Source of the DNA: Competibacter_A sp002352125
GTDB lineage: Bacteria > Pseudomonadota > Gammaproteobacteria > Competibacterales > Competibacteraceae
NCBI GenBank assembly: GCA_035441325.1
Contig: DAOROA010000001.1
Coordinates: 1 to 64,000, forward strand
Direction of reading: 5' to 3'
DNA: 64,000 nt
Shown here: positions 26,525-35,996 of the stretch, piece by piece
How the letters are laid out: each line of letters starts with the position of its first letter
How positions within the stretch are numbered: position 1 is the stretch's first letter
Made by a program: the position numbers and the translations under genes
The notes under the pieces: model-generated
Database searches by the model: none
What the model was told of the DNA's origin: nothing
The model's input: the letters and a program-made list of their open reading frames with translations, nothing else

Positions 26525-29500
26525 TTACCGGTGCATCTTCCTCTGTCGGGCGCTTTGGCCGATATATCTCCATCCCAACGACAGCAACAACCCGAGCAGC
26601 GCCAGCATGGCGATTGGCGACAGAGCTGGAATATCGACAGGCGCCCCGATTATCGTCGTCCTGCCGCTAGCACTATTGTTGTTGGGGTTGCCGTCGGTAG
26701 CAGTCGTGATCACGGTGCTGGTTACCGTTACGCTGCCGCGAGCCGGAGCGGTGTACCTCAGAGTGAACCCGGCCGTTTGCCCGGCAGCGAGCGTGCTCGG
26801 CAAGCCCGTCACCGTCACCACGCCCGTGGCGCTGTCGTAGCTGCACGTCGCACCGCCGCAACCGACGCCGCTCAACCCCGGCGGCAGCGACAGGCTGTAC
26901 CTCACGCCGGTAGCCGGCGCTGGACCAAGATTGCTGAAGGTCACCGGTACCGAGACCGAACGCCCTGGCGCCGCCGTGGCGGGGGCGGCAACCGTGGTGG
27001 TCACGTCGGCGGTGGTCGCAACGCTACCCGTGGTGATGCCGCTGGCGCTGTTGTTGCCAGGGTTGTTGTCGTTGCTGGCGTTTACGCCGGCGGTCACCGC
27101 TACACCACCGCCGGCCGGGGCGGTATAGCTCAGGGTGAACCCAGCCGTTTGCCCGGCGGCGAGCGTGCCCGGCAAGCCCGTCACCGTCACCACGCCCGTG
27201 GCGCTGTCGTAGCTGCACGTCGCGCCGCCGCAACCGACGCCGCTCAACCCCGGCGGCAGCGACAGGCTATACGTCACGCCGATGGCCGGCGCCGTGCCCA
27301 AGTTGCCGAAAGTCACTGGCAGGTTCACCGTGCCTCCGGGTGTTGCTACCGGCGGCACGTCCAGCCAGACCGTCACATCCGCAATTGCGGCCGTCGGTAC
27401 AATGGTGCTACCCGTAGCGGTGTTATTGCGCATGTTGCCATCGGTCGAGGCGGTCGTAACGCTGGATGTTACAAGCAGGATCGCCGTCCCCGATGTAGGC
27501 GTTGGGGCAGTGTAGCTCAATAGCACATGTTCGGTTTGTCCCAGACTGAGACTAGCTGGCAAACCCGCTACCGTCACGATGCCCGTGGCGCTGTCGTAGC
27601 TGCACGTCGCACCGCTACAGCCGACATCGTTCAGGCCACTCGCCAGAGTGATGGTATAGCGTGTTCCCGTTGCAACCGAACTGCCTTGGTTACCGTAGGT
27701 GATGAGCGCATGGACTACCTCGCCCGCCGGGACCCCGCTCGGCACGGTCACGGCGGTGTACACGTCGGCGGCACTCGCACCGACCGTAGTGCTGGTGCTG
27801 GCAGAGTTGTTGCCGGGGTTACCGTCGGTCGTGCTCGTGGCGACCGTACTGGTCACCGGTACCGTACCGCTAGGGGGCGCAGTGTAGCTCAGCGTCAAAC
27901 CAGCCGTTTGCCCGGCGGCGAGCGTGCCCGGCAAGCCCGTCACCGTCACCACGCCCGTGGCGCTGTCGTAGCTGCACGTCGCGCCGCCGCAACTGACGCC
28001 GCTCAACCCCGGCGGCAGCGACAGGCTGTACCTCACGCCGGTAGCCGGCGCTGGACCAAGATTGCTGAAGGTCACCGGTATCGAGACCGAACTCCCTGGC
28101 GCCGCCGTGGTGGGGGCAGCAACCGTGGTGGTCACGTCGGCGGTGGTCGCGTTGCTGATCGTAGTGTTACCGCTGGCGCTGTTGTTGCCAGGGTTGCTGT
28201 CGTTGCTGGCGTTTACGCCGACGGTCACCGCTACACCACCGCCGGCCGGGGCGGTGTAGCTCAGCGTCAAACCGGCCGTTTGCCCGGCGGCGAGCGTGCC
28301 CGGCAAGCCCGTCACCGTCACCACGCCCGTGGCGCTGTCGTAGCTGCACGTCGCGCCGCCGCAACCGACGCCGCTCAACCCCGGCGGCAGCGACAGGCTG
28401 TACGTCACGCCGGTAGCCGGCGCTGTGCCCAAGTTGATGAAGGTTACGTCTACCGCCACCGTGCTGCCCGCCGTGGCCGTAGTCGGTGCGTCCACCAACG
28501 CCGCCACATCGGCAACGGCCGCCGCCGGCACCTGCGTGCTGGCGGTGGCGCTATTGTTGCCCGGATTGCTGTCGGTGGCAGCGGTGCCGATGGCAGATTG
28601 CACCGCGAGCATGCCTGGAATCGTGGCGGTGTAGCTGAGCACGACTTGTTCGGTTTGACCCGGACTGAGGCTATCCGGCAAGCCCGTCGCCGTTACGATG
28701 CCTGTATTGCTATCGTAGCTGCACGTCGCGCCGACGCAGCCGACGCCGCTCAAGCCAGCGGGCAAGGTAACGCTGTAGCTCACGCCGGACGCCACTGCGG
28801 TCCCTTGGTTGCCGTAGGTCAAGATCGCGTTGACCACTCCGTTCAACGGCGCACCGGCCGGTGCGCTAACGGTGGTGTAAACGTCCGTCGTTGCCGGCGG
28901 CAACACGGTAGCCTTTAGCGTGGCTTGGGCGATCTGTCCCTGATCGTCGGCGACGAGGTAGGGAATGCTGACCGTGCCGATGAAGCCGGTAGCGGGCGTA
29001 AAGGTGACAGCACCAGTGGGATTACCGCTGCCATCCAACACCAAAGCGAACGTGCCTTGGCCCGTCACGGTATAGGTCGTTTGGATTCCGGCAGTGCTCG
29101 GATCGAGATCGAGCGTCGCGGGATCGAGCGTCGCACCATTGCTTGCCGTATCGTTACTCAACACGTTGGTCAACGTTCCCGCCGTGTTGAACGGTACCGT
29201 CATCGCGTCGTCGGTCGCCGAAGGCGGACCTACCGGCTGTACCGCAGCGGTCTGTTGGTCGTCTTCGACGGCGTTGTTGTTGTTGGGGATGGAATCGGGA
29301 TCGAAAGCGCCGGATGCCACCACTTGCGCGGTCACGTCGTAAGATCCCGTCGCCAATACCGTCGCGACGAGAGTCAGCGTCTCCGTATTGCTCCCTACCG
29401 TGGCCGGTAGAACTCCCACCGTCCAGTCGCCCGTGATCGGATCGTAACTGCCGCTGCTGGGCGTGGCGCTCACCAACGTATAGCCCGCCGGCAAAAGCGC

Positions 29501-32500
29501 GTTAACTTGCACGTCCGTGGCCGGATCCGGACCTTGATTGGTCAGGGTCACCGTGAAGGTGACATTGGTACCCACGGCCGGAGTGGCGTTGTTGACAACG
29601 TTGCTCAGTTCCAGATCGGCCACCGGTTGTGGAGTGCTCAAGGTCACTTGGTCGTCTTCGCCGTTGCCGGTGCCGTTGTTGGGCGTGGAGTCGGGATCGG
29701 GCTGATCCACCGCCGTGATTTGCGCAGTGTTGCTTAAACCGCCCGTCGCATCGGTTACGGCTACAGTAATCTGGAATTGCACGTCGCCGCCGGCCGTCAC
29801 GCTCGCCGGACCGCAGGTCACTACGCCGCTGCTATGGCTACAACCGGCGCTAGCCGAGACAAAAGTCACTTTGCCTGCCGGCAGCGTATCCGCCACCGTG
29901 ACGCCCGTGGCTTGGGCTGGACCAGCATTGGCGACCGTGAGCGTGTAGGTGATTTGGTCGCCGTTCACCGGCGTGGCCTTATCCACGGTCTTGGTCAAGG
30001 ACAGATCGGCCGATTGCTGGAGGCCAAAGTTGAGCCCGCTCACCGTCGCACTGGCGTCGATGCCGGTCAAAATTCCGTTTGGAGTCCCGTCCGCCGCGCC
30101 ATTGACGTTCTCCCCGCTCACCGACCAGCCCGCCGGCAGCGTCACCGCCGGCGTGACCGTGCTCCCCACGGCCGGATTGGCGGTGGTGATGTAGGCGCTG
30201 TAGCCAGTGCCGGCGGGAACGTTGGCGGTCCACGAACCGTTGCTGTCAACCGGCGTCACCGCCAATACCTTGCCCGCGTTATCTACGACGACCACGTTCA
30301 ACCCACCGGCGTTGGTACCGGCTTCGCTGCCGCTCTGCACACCGCTGCCATCGATATCCGCAAACACCGTACCCGATATCGATACCATGCTCGTCATCGT
30401 GCTGCCGTTGGCGCTGTTGTTCGCGGAATTGGCGTCGCTGCTCGTCGTGTTGATGGAGGTGTTGACGGCCACTGCTCCCGATGCTGGCATGGTGTAGCTA
30501 AAGCCGAAGTTGAAGCTTTGACCAGCGGCGAGGCTGCTGGGCAGCCCCGAGAAGTTGATCGTTCCACCGCTGCAAGTTGCCGTGACGTTGGTGGGCAGGC
30601 CGGTGAAGTGAAAGTCCTGCGGGCAAGTTCCGCTGTCGACCGTAGCGGTATAAGTGACTCCCGCCGCCGCGCCGGCACCGTTGTTGCCGAACGTGAAAGT
30701 CCCGCTGACCGTCGTACCTGCCGTGGCGGTTGCCGGTACGCTCACCGTAGTAAGTACGTCGGTTTGGCCGATGCCAGTGCTGACGGTGGCGGTATTGTTG
30801 GCCGGGTACGTGTCGTTACTAGTAGTGGCGATGGTGGTGGTGGCAACGACCGGCCCAGTACTCGGCGCCGTGTAGCTGAAAGTCATGAACGGAATGGACT
30901 GCCCGGCACCGAGCGTCGCGGGCAACGGCGTACCGCCGAAGGTCACCACGCCGGTCGAATTGTTGTAGCTGGCCGTTGTACCAGCGGGCAGGTTGCCAAA
31001 GGTCACCGTACCCAAGCCCGGGCTCAAGGTCAGGCCGTAAGTGACGCCATTGGCGGTGGAATTACCGTTATTGGCGAAGCTAAAAGTGCCTTGCACCGTG
31101 CTCCCAGCAGTTGCTATGTCGGGCGCACTAACCGAGGTCGCCACGTCGACCACGATCGGATTGATAGTCAGCGTGTTGCTCTGTGGGGCCGTAGAAAAAT
31201 AGGTCCAAAGGTCGAGTCCCTTAGCGTCACCCCAACCGGCGGTCGAAGCACAATCCGAATTCGCGTTGCTACCCGAAGCCCAATTGCGATAGTTGGTCGA
31301 GGAATCCACACCCAACAAGCTGGCGGGCACCGTCGGGGCGGCGGGCGAAGCCGTGGGACATAAAGTACCGTTCAGGTTGCCTACCAGATTTCCGCTGCTG
31401 GTACGGTAACCGCGATCATCGTAGTAAATCGTCGTGCTGCCGGGATTGGCTCCGTTCAGCCGCGTGATCGTCGGCCCTGCACCCGGGTTGTTTTCCGCGT
31501 CGATGATCGGGAAATGGATGTCGCCGTTATGACCCTCGACACGGAAGGTATAGGGACCGCCAGCGGGGAAATTCACTCCGGAATTGTCTTTGCCGTCCCA
31601 GTTGATATTGTGGGTGCCTGTGCCGGCGACGCCGGTTAAAACGGTGTTGTTGAGATTCTTCGGATCGAAGTCCGCACCGTTACGACTGACGACGATTTGG
31701 TAAGTGATGGTGTTGGTGGTGGTAAAAGTGAATGTCCCCCCCGCTCCCACGGTGGTTGTCGAACCGACGAGGTGGCCACTGAAGCTTAAGTTCGAGACGG
31801 TTGGCGAGGGTGGTGTATGCGGAATATTGAGCGCGGTTAATACTCTTTCGACTTCGGCGTTGTTACTGACATCGCTGAAGAAAATCGGATATTGGGCGAC
31901 CTGCGTGGTTACTCCAGGCGACAAAAGCGTCGGATCAATCAACGCGAATTGTGTCGTAGTGCCTGTACCCATAGTCCGCAAATCCTTATAAAGTGGTTGC
32001 CCGTTGTCGAGAAAACCGAGGCTATTGGCGTAAAGCACATAACCGTTCGGGTCCAGACCGCGCAAATCCTGGGAGTAGCGGTAGCCGTCACTGGTTACAT
32101 AGTAATGGGTTGAATAAACGGGCCGGTTATTGGTGTTCGTGAACCCGGCCCAAGCATAGGTAAACAGGCGACCTTCCAGATCAGTGGTCGAAGCTGGGGC
32201 ACTAGAGCGCACCGTGACATCCCAGGCGGAGACACTGTTGTTACTGATGGCAGGAGGGTCGATAACTCCATCAGGACCGGAACCAGTTCCGGCACGCGCA
32301 AACATAACACCATAGATTCCAGTGGAGGGAGCTTGATAAGCGCATGGAGTATAGCCGGTCGTTTTGCCCGTTCCATCAACGCTCTTTGGACCAACGTTTT
32401 CTTTATTGCGGGTGTCGATCAAGCCTCGGCCAGCACCCGAATAGTTCGGGCCATTTAGCGTAATAGATTCCGAGCAAGTGAAGGCCGGAGATCCAGGTAC

Positions 32501-32827
32501 GGTTTCATCGCCAGGCGTGCCAAAATTTTGTGGGCTGTATACGTTAATGACCCCTTGATTAGTAGCAGTTCGGTTGCGCGAGCCGAGCAAAATATACTCG
32601 CCAGCCTGGGCATAAACGTACAGGAATGTTTGGCGATTGACCTTGCCAACATATTTGTTGCCGGGCTGAATATCGAGATTAGCCCGACTTCCCCCAACAG
32701 GATAGGTGCTGGGATACAGTGATCGACTGCCTTCGGCCCAAGCCGACGAAACACCGAAGAGAAGACTTGGCAGAACTACAACCGCCAGCAAATTAGCCCA
32801 CCAGCGTACTAAAAAACGGCATAACAT
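26525..32827 (-). CDS. 2100-residue repetitive surface/secreted protein with IPTL-CTERM-like tail
   Basis: It begins with a signal peptide (FLVRWWANLLAVVVLPSLLFG, cleaved near AWA). The N-terminal about 550 residues form a unique region. The rest is beta-sandwich repeats: CARDB/DUF11-like repeats, an SdrD-B-like domain (VSISGTVFADIDGSGVQSG), two classical DUF11 repeats and a cadherin-like domain (DDAMTVPFNTAGTL). Six near-identical repeats of about 124 residues follow, with CGGATCSYDSATGVVTVTGLP. The end (VDIPALSPIAMLALLGLLLS, then basic residues) resembles the IPTL-CTERM sorting signal. The start is the ATG at 32827 after AAGGAAG. It is probably an adhesin or matrix protein. Confidence 0.85.
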   Translation of the reverse strand: MLCRFLVRWWANLLAVVVLPSLLFGVSSAWAEGSRSLYPSTYPVGGSRANLDIQPGNKYVGKVNRQTFLYVYAQAGEYILLGSRNRTATNQGVINVYSPQNFGTPGDETVPGSPAFTCSESITLNGPNYSGAGRGLIDTRNKENVGPKSVDGTGKTTGYTPCAYQAPSTGIYGVMFARAGTGSGPDGVIDPPAISNNSVSAWDVTVRSSAPASTTDLEGRLFTYAWAGFTNTNNRPVYSTHYYVTSDGYRYSQDLRGLDPNGYVLYANSLGFLDNGQPLYKDLRTMGTGTTTQFALIDPTLLSPGVTTQVAQYPIFFSDVSNNAEVERVLTALNIPHTPPSPTVSNLSFSGHLVGSTTTVGAGGTFTFTTTNTITYQIVVSRNGADFDPKNLNNTVLTGVAGTGTHNINWDGKDNSGVNFPAGGPYTFRVEGHNGDIHFPIIDAENNPGAGPTITRLNGANPGSTTIYYDDRGYRTSSGNLVGNLNGTLCPTASPAAPTVPASLLGVDSSTNYRNWASGSNANSDCASTAGWGDAKGLDLWTYFSTAPQSNTLTINPIVVDVATSVSAPDIATAGSTVQGTFSFANNGNSTANGVTYGLTLSPGLGTVTFGNLPAGTTASYNNSTGVVTFGGTPLPATLGAGQSIPFMTFSYTAPSTGPVVATTTIATTSNDTYPANNTATVSTGIGQTDVLTTVSVPATATAGTTVSGTFTFGNNGAGAAAGVTYTATVDSGTCPQDFHFTGLPTNVTATCSGGTINFSGLPSSLAAGQSFNFGFSYTMPASGAVAVNTSINTTSSDANSANNSANGSTMTSMVSISGTVFADIDGSGVQSGSEAGTNAGGLNVVVVDNAGKVLAVTPVDSNGSWTANVPAGTGYSAYITTANPAVGSTVTPAVTLPAGWSVSGENVNGAADGTPNGILTGIDASATVSGLNFGLQQSADLSLTKTVDKATPVNGDQITYTLTVANAGPAQATGVTVADTLPAGKVTFVSASAGCSHSSGVVTCGPASVTAGGDVQFQITVAVTDATGGLSNTAQITAVDQPDPDSTPNNGTGNGEDDQVTLSTPQPVADLELSNVVNNATPAVGTNVTFTVTLTNQGPDPATDVQVNALLPAGYTLVSATPSSGSYDPITGDWTVGVLPATVGSNTETLTLVATVLATGSYDVTAQVVASGAFDPDSIPNNNNAVEDDQQTAAVQPVGPPSATDDAMTVPFNTAGTLTNVLSNDTASNGATLDPATLDLDPSTAGIQTTYTVTGQGTFALVLDGSGNPTGAVTFTPATGFIGTVSIPYLVADDQGQIAQATLKATVLPPATTDVYTTVSAPAGAPLNGVVNAILTYGNQGTAVASGVSYSVTLPAGLSGVGCVGATCSYDSNTGIVTATGLPDSLSPGQTEQVVLSYTATIPGMLAVQSAIGTAATDSNPGNNSATASTQVPAAAVADVAALVDAPTTATAGSTVAVDVTFINLGTAPATGVTYSLSLPPGLSGVGCGGATCSYDSATGVVTVTGLPGTLAAGQTAGLTLSYTAPAGGGVAVTVGVNASNDSNPGNNSASGNTTISNATTADVTTTVAAPTTAAPGSSVSIPVTFSNLGPAPATGVRYSLSLPPGLSGVSCGGATCSYDSATGVVTVTGLPGTLAAGQTAGLTLSYTAPPSGTVPVTSTVATSTTDGNPGNNSASTSTTVGASAADVYTAVTVPSGVPAGEVVHALITYGNQGSSVATGTRYTITLASGLNDVGCSGATCSYDSATGIVTVAGLPASLSLGQTEHVLLSYTAPTPTSGTAILLVTSSVTTASTDGNMRNNTATGSTIVPTAAIADVTVWLDVPPVATPGGTVNLPVTFGNLGTAPAIGVTYSLSLPPGLSGVGCGGATCSYDSATGVVTVTGLPGTLAAGQTAGFTLSYTAPAGGGVAVTAGVNASNDNNPGNNSASGITTGSVATTADVTTTVAAPATAAPGRSVSVPVTFSNLGPAPATGVRYSLSLPPGLSGVGCGGATCSYDSATGVVTVTGLPSTLAAGQTAGFTLRYTAPARGSVTVTSTVITTATDGNPNNNSASGRTTIIGAPVDIPALSPIAMLALLGLLLSLGWRYIGQSARQRKMHR
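26690..28900 (-). repeat. six tandem repeats of about 373 bp within the surface protein gene
   Basis: The block around GTTTGCCCGGCGGCGAGCGT (plus-strand reading) recurs near 26779, 27150, 27533, 27909, 28279 and 28652, spaced 370-383 bases. Copies 1, 2, 4 and 5 are nearly identical over more than 100 bases; copies 3 and 6 are diverged. The pattern suggests recent duplication of a two-repeat unit or gene conversion. Confidence 0.85.
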
Positions 32828-32941
32828 CAACTGGCTTCCTTATAGTTCGTTAGCTATTTGAGGCCGCCTTATCCCTATAGCATATCCCCCCCTGCATAGC
32901 CTCAATGTATTATGCATAAACACATTACTTTACTACGTACA

Positions 32942-34084
32942 TTAAAGGCAAGCGTCAAGCGATATAGTGCAACGTAACATATTCAACCTACTTCGTAATC
33001 CGTCGCCATACCAGCTCGTCTCCAACCGCTCGTCTTCGGCATCGGCCAAATGCTGTGCGGTTCGATAGTGATCCTCCGCCTGCCGCAAGGCTACAGCGAC
33101 CGCGAGAGCGGAAAACGGCGCCGGAGTATCGGAGGCCGGTTCGCCGTAATCATCATCCACCACCGGCAATCCCAGCCTTACCCTCGTCCGAATCAACGCC
33201 AACTCGCCCAGCAATAGCGCCGATTCGAAGCAGTCGGTTCGCAAAGGCTGCCGGGATAGGGCAGCATCCACTTCATCAAAACGCCCGGCCAGCGCCAGCA
33301 CTCGCAGCGCCTCGCACCGCGCGCCGGTATCTCGGTTTTCGATACCGGCGGTTTCAGTTAATAAAGCCAGGGCTAGCTCGATGGGTATCGGATCGAATCC
33401 GGAAGCCGGGGGGCTGGAACTGGCTGCACGCCGTGCTCGCCAACGCAAGAGTTGCGCGCGTTGCAACAGTTGCCGTTCCAAGAATTGCGTGGGATGGAGT
33501 TCGTTCAGTCGCTCGACCAATCGCTCTAGCTCGGTCAAATCGTGACGACGGAAAGCGGTACGACACAACGCCCAGAGATGAGTCGCGGCAGTCAGGCGAG
33601 GTGGTTCATCGCGCCGGTTGGCCCAAGCGCGGGAATGCCAATTCCAGGCGGCGGCGAAATCGCCCCGCCGGAATGCCAGTTCTCCCTCCAGAAAATCCAG
33701 CAACGCACCCCACGGTTGCCGGATGTCTGCCAAGTAACGCCGTCCCTGTGCGAGCAACGCACGACAAAAAGCAGCGGTTTTGCGTTCCAAGCCGATATGG
33801 ATGATGGCGGCCAAGGCGCCGAAAACATCGGCCTGACCGGCAGTCGCAGCGCGCTCGTTGGCAGCTTGCAGCAGGACGGCCAGCGCCAGATCGTCCTCGC
33901 CAGCCTGCCGCAGGCTGTACCCTTCCCACAGTAGCGCCTGCGTCCGCTCGCCGACCAATCCCAGCGTTTCCGCCAGTACCACCGCTCGCCGTTCCAACCG
34001 CGCGGCTTGGGCGAACTGGCCGTCGGCACGAGCCTGTCGAGCCTGGACACGTAGCCGGTCGAATACCCGCCGGTCGGAAACCAC
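32942..34084 (-). CDS. helical repeat (TPR-like) protein
   Basis: The 380-residue product is almost wholly helical: RLRVQARQARADGQFAQAARLERRAVVLAETLG, ALLWEGYSLRQAGEDDLALAVLLQAA and similar pairs resemble tetratricopeptide repeats. There is no signal peptide or catalytic motif. The start is uncertain. The frame stays open upstream into cnoX without an ATG, so I took the first GTG (34084); its Shine-Dalgarno is poor. A heptanucleotide tandem repeat lies just upstream. It follows cnoX on the same strand and may share its transcript. It may act as a scaffold. Confidence 0.65.
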   Translation of the reverse strand: MVSDRRVFDRLRVQARQARADGQFAQAARLERRAVVLAETLGLVGERTQALLWEGYSLRQAGEDDLALAVLLQAANERAATAGQADVFGALAAIIHIGLERKTAAFCRALLAQGRRYLADIRQPWGALLDFLEGELAFRRGDFAAAWNWHSRAWANRRDEPPRLTAATHLWALCRTAFRRHDLTELERLVERLNELHPTQFLERQLLQRAQLLRWRARRAASSSPPASGFDPIPIELALALLTETAGIENRDTGARCEALRVLALAGRFDEVDAALSRQPLRTDCFESALLLGELALIRTRVRLGLPVVDDDYGEPASDTPAPFSALAVAVALRQAEDHYRTAQHLADAEDERLETSWYGDGLRSRLNMLRCTISLDACL

Positions 34085-34094
34085 GCGGCTGGCA

Positions 34095-34122
34095 CCGAAA
34101 TCCGAAATCCGAAATCCGAAAT
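34095..34122. repeat. four tandem copies of a 7-bp unit (CCGAAAT)
   Basis: Plus strand CCGAAAT is repeated four times in perfect tandem, followed by a partial unit. It lies between the cnoX stop and the likely start of the TPR-like gene. Seven is not a multiple of three, so unit gain or loss would shift any frame read through it. Confidence 0.9.
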
Positions 34123-34143
34123 CCGTCCGAGCCCGTGCGATGG

Positions 34144-35016
34144 TCAGTGCAACAGCGAGAACATTCGCCGCCGGTAGGTGGTCACCAACGGATTTTCGTT
34201 GCCGAGGATGTCGAAGATCGCGATCAGCCCCTTGCGGCCCGCCTCGTCCTCGAACTTCGGATCGCGCCGCAGAATATCCATGAACTGCTCCAGCGCCGCT
34301 TCGTAATGTCCAGCCAGCACGTAGCGGGCCGCTAGTTGGCGGCGCGCGGCGCAATCGTCCGGTTTCGCGCGTATCTGGGCTTCCAGTTTGGCGATATCCG
34401 GTGCTCCCTGGGCCAGATCGGCAAATTGCAGACGCGCCAACAGGCCGCTGGCCGGTTGGCGGTCACGCTCTTCCACCGGCAGGCTTTGCAACAGGCTCTG
34501 CGCTTCCTCGCTCCGATCCAGTTGCAGCAACTTGTCGGCCAACATCACCTTCAGCTCAACGCTATCCGGCTCCTGCTTCAGCGCTTCGTGCAACAGCTCG
34601 ATGGCCTGTTTCTGGCGGCCGTGCTGCCAAAGCGTTTCGATCTGTTCCCGGACTATATCGCCCGGTTGCTGTTGAGGTCCGGCGAACCGATCGATGATTT
34701 CGCGATAAGCCGATTCTGGCTGCAACCCCACCAATTGATCGACGATCTGCCCCTGCCAAACCACCATCACCGTCGGCAGGCTACGAACCCGAAAATGTGC
34801 CGCCAACGCCTGCTCGACGTCGGCGTTGATCTTGGCCAGAACGAAGCCGCCTCGGTACTCCTGCGCCAGTTTGGTCAGCAGCGGAGTGAGCGTCTGACAG
34901 GGCTGGCACCAATCGGCCCAAAAATCGACGAGCACCGGCACGCGCTGAGAATTTTCTACCACCACCGGAGCAAAATTGTGTTGGTTAACTTCGAAAATAT
35001 AGGGCGATTCACTCAT
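34144..35016 (-). CDS. cnoX: CnoX/YbbN-type thioredoxin with TPR domain
   Basis: This 290-residue protein starts MSESPYIFEVNQHNFAPVVVENS. A thioredoxin domain (about residues 5-110) has the active site DFWADWCQPCQTLTP, and a TPR-like C-terminal domain follows (QKQAIELLHEALKQEPDSVELKVMLADKLLQ). In E. coli CnoX is a holdase that protects and hands substrates to GroEL; the WCxxC here keeps both cysteines, so redox activity is possible. I used the ATG at 35016 because it gives the family start; the longer frame upstream is not conserved-looking. Confidence 0.93.
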   Translation of the reverse strand: MSESPYIFEVNQHNFAPVVVENSQRVPVLVDFWADWCQPCQTLTPLLTKLAQEYRGGFVLAKINADVEQALAAHFRVRSLPTVMVVWQGQIVDQLVGLQPESAYREIIDRFAGPQQQPGDIVREQIETLWQHGRQKQAIELLHEALKQEPDSVELKVMLADKLLQLDRSEEAQSLLQSLPVEERDRQPASGLLARLQFADLAQGAPDIAKLEAQIRAKPDDCAARRQLAARYVLAGHYEAALEQFMDILRRDPKFEDEAGRKGLIAIFDILGNENPLVTTYRRRMFSLLH

Positions 35017-35128
35017 CAGTTGGATTTCCGCAAGGGCCGCGCCGGAGGCGGCAAAGTTCGACTCCGATTCTAAATGGGGACGCGGACGGGATTTGCAATG
35101 GGAAGGTCGAGAAGTCAACACGCCGGGA

Positions 35129-35452
35129 TCAGCGTTCGAGATACTTGAGTTTGCCGGGTTTACCGTCCCAATCTGCTGCGTCGGGCGGGGCATCCTTCTT
35201 GGTAGTGATCACCGGCCATTGCTTCGCGAGTTCGGTATTCAACGCCAGGAATTGTTCCTGATCGGCCGGCAGATCGTCCTCGGAGAAAATGGCGTGCGCC
35301 GGACACTCGGGTTCGCACAAGGTACAATCGATGCATTCGTCTGGATCGATAACCAGGAAATTGGGTCCCTCGTGGAAGCAGTCTACCGGACAGACTTCCA
35401 CGCAGTCGGTGTACTTGCACTTGATGCAGTTTTCGGTGACGACAAAAGTCAT
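35129..35452 (-). CDS. fdxA: seven-iron ferredoxin
   Basis: This 107-residue protein starts MTFVVTENCIKCKYTDCVEVCPVDCFHEGPNFL and has the second cluster motif CIDCTLCEPECPAHAIF. The cysteine pattern fits one 3Fe-4S and one 4Fe-4S cluster, as in Azotobacter-type FdxA. A long C-terminal extension (about 40 residues) is usual for this type. It carries electrons in the cytoplasm; its partner is not evident from the neighbours. Confidence 0.95.
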   Translation of the reverse strand: MTFVVTENCIKCKYTDCVEVCPVDCFHEGPNFLVIDPDECIDCTLCEPECPAHAIFSEDDLPADQEQFLALNTELAKQWPVITTKKDAPPDAADWDGKPGKLKYLER

Positions 35453-35588
35453 GAGCAGTCCCCTGAAAGGCCGGAAACACAGGGGCGCTATCTTAACCGC
35501 GATTAACCGAGTTGGGCACTGGAAAATGGTGGTGGATCGCGGTCCGAACGCCGGACTGCAACGCTCCGACCCGCACGAAGACCGCTCA

Positions 35589-35996
35589 TTATTTGATGTT
35601 GCTCTCTTTCTTGCCGCCCAGTAAAGACCTCAAATCCGCGAATGGATTATAGGTCGCCGCGCCCGGCTGGCGGCCCAAACCGTCGGCCCCGCCACGCCCC
35701 ATGAGCGCTTCTTCGTGCCGCTGATGCTCGTTGTCGTGGCAATAAAGACAGAGCAATTCCCAGTTGCTACCGTCGGGAGGATTGTTGTCGTGATCGTGAT
35801 CGCGATGGTGGACGGTGAGTTCGTGCAGGTTCTGGCGGTTGAACTCGCGAGTGCAACGTCCACAGATCCACGGATAAAGCTTCAATGCCTGTTCGCGATA
35901 GTCGCGCTCGCGCTGTTCCCGATTGCGGCGGGCGGCGGCAACGATTTGGTCCAGGCCATTGCTATTGGAGGTGGAGGAGGGGGGCTTGGATCTCAT
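35589..35996 (-). CDS. yajD: YajD-type HNH nuclease
   Basis: This 135-residue protein has an HNH core ICGRCTREFNRQNLHELTVHHRDHDHDNN, then ELLCLYCHDNEHQRHEE. Paired CxxC motifs bind structural zinc, and the HH/N/H set forms the metal-dependent nuclease site. YajD homologues are widespread, with no firm role. The start overlaps the rsmA stop by four bases (ATGA), so it is co-translated with lptD-surA-rsmA. Confidence 0.9.
   Translation of the reverse strand: MRSKPPSSTSNSNGLDQIVAAARRNREQRERDYREQALKLYPWICGRCTREFNRQNLHELTVHHRDHDHDNNPPDGSNWELLCLYCHDNEHQRHEEALMGRGGADGLGRQPGAATYNPFADLRSLLGGKKESNIK

Noticed and set aside
26531..29410. Long plus-strand ORFs rich in Arg and His
   Set aside because: They are antisense to the repetitive surface protein and owe their length to its GC-rich repeats.
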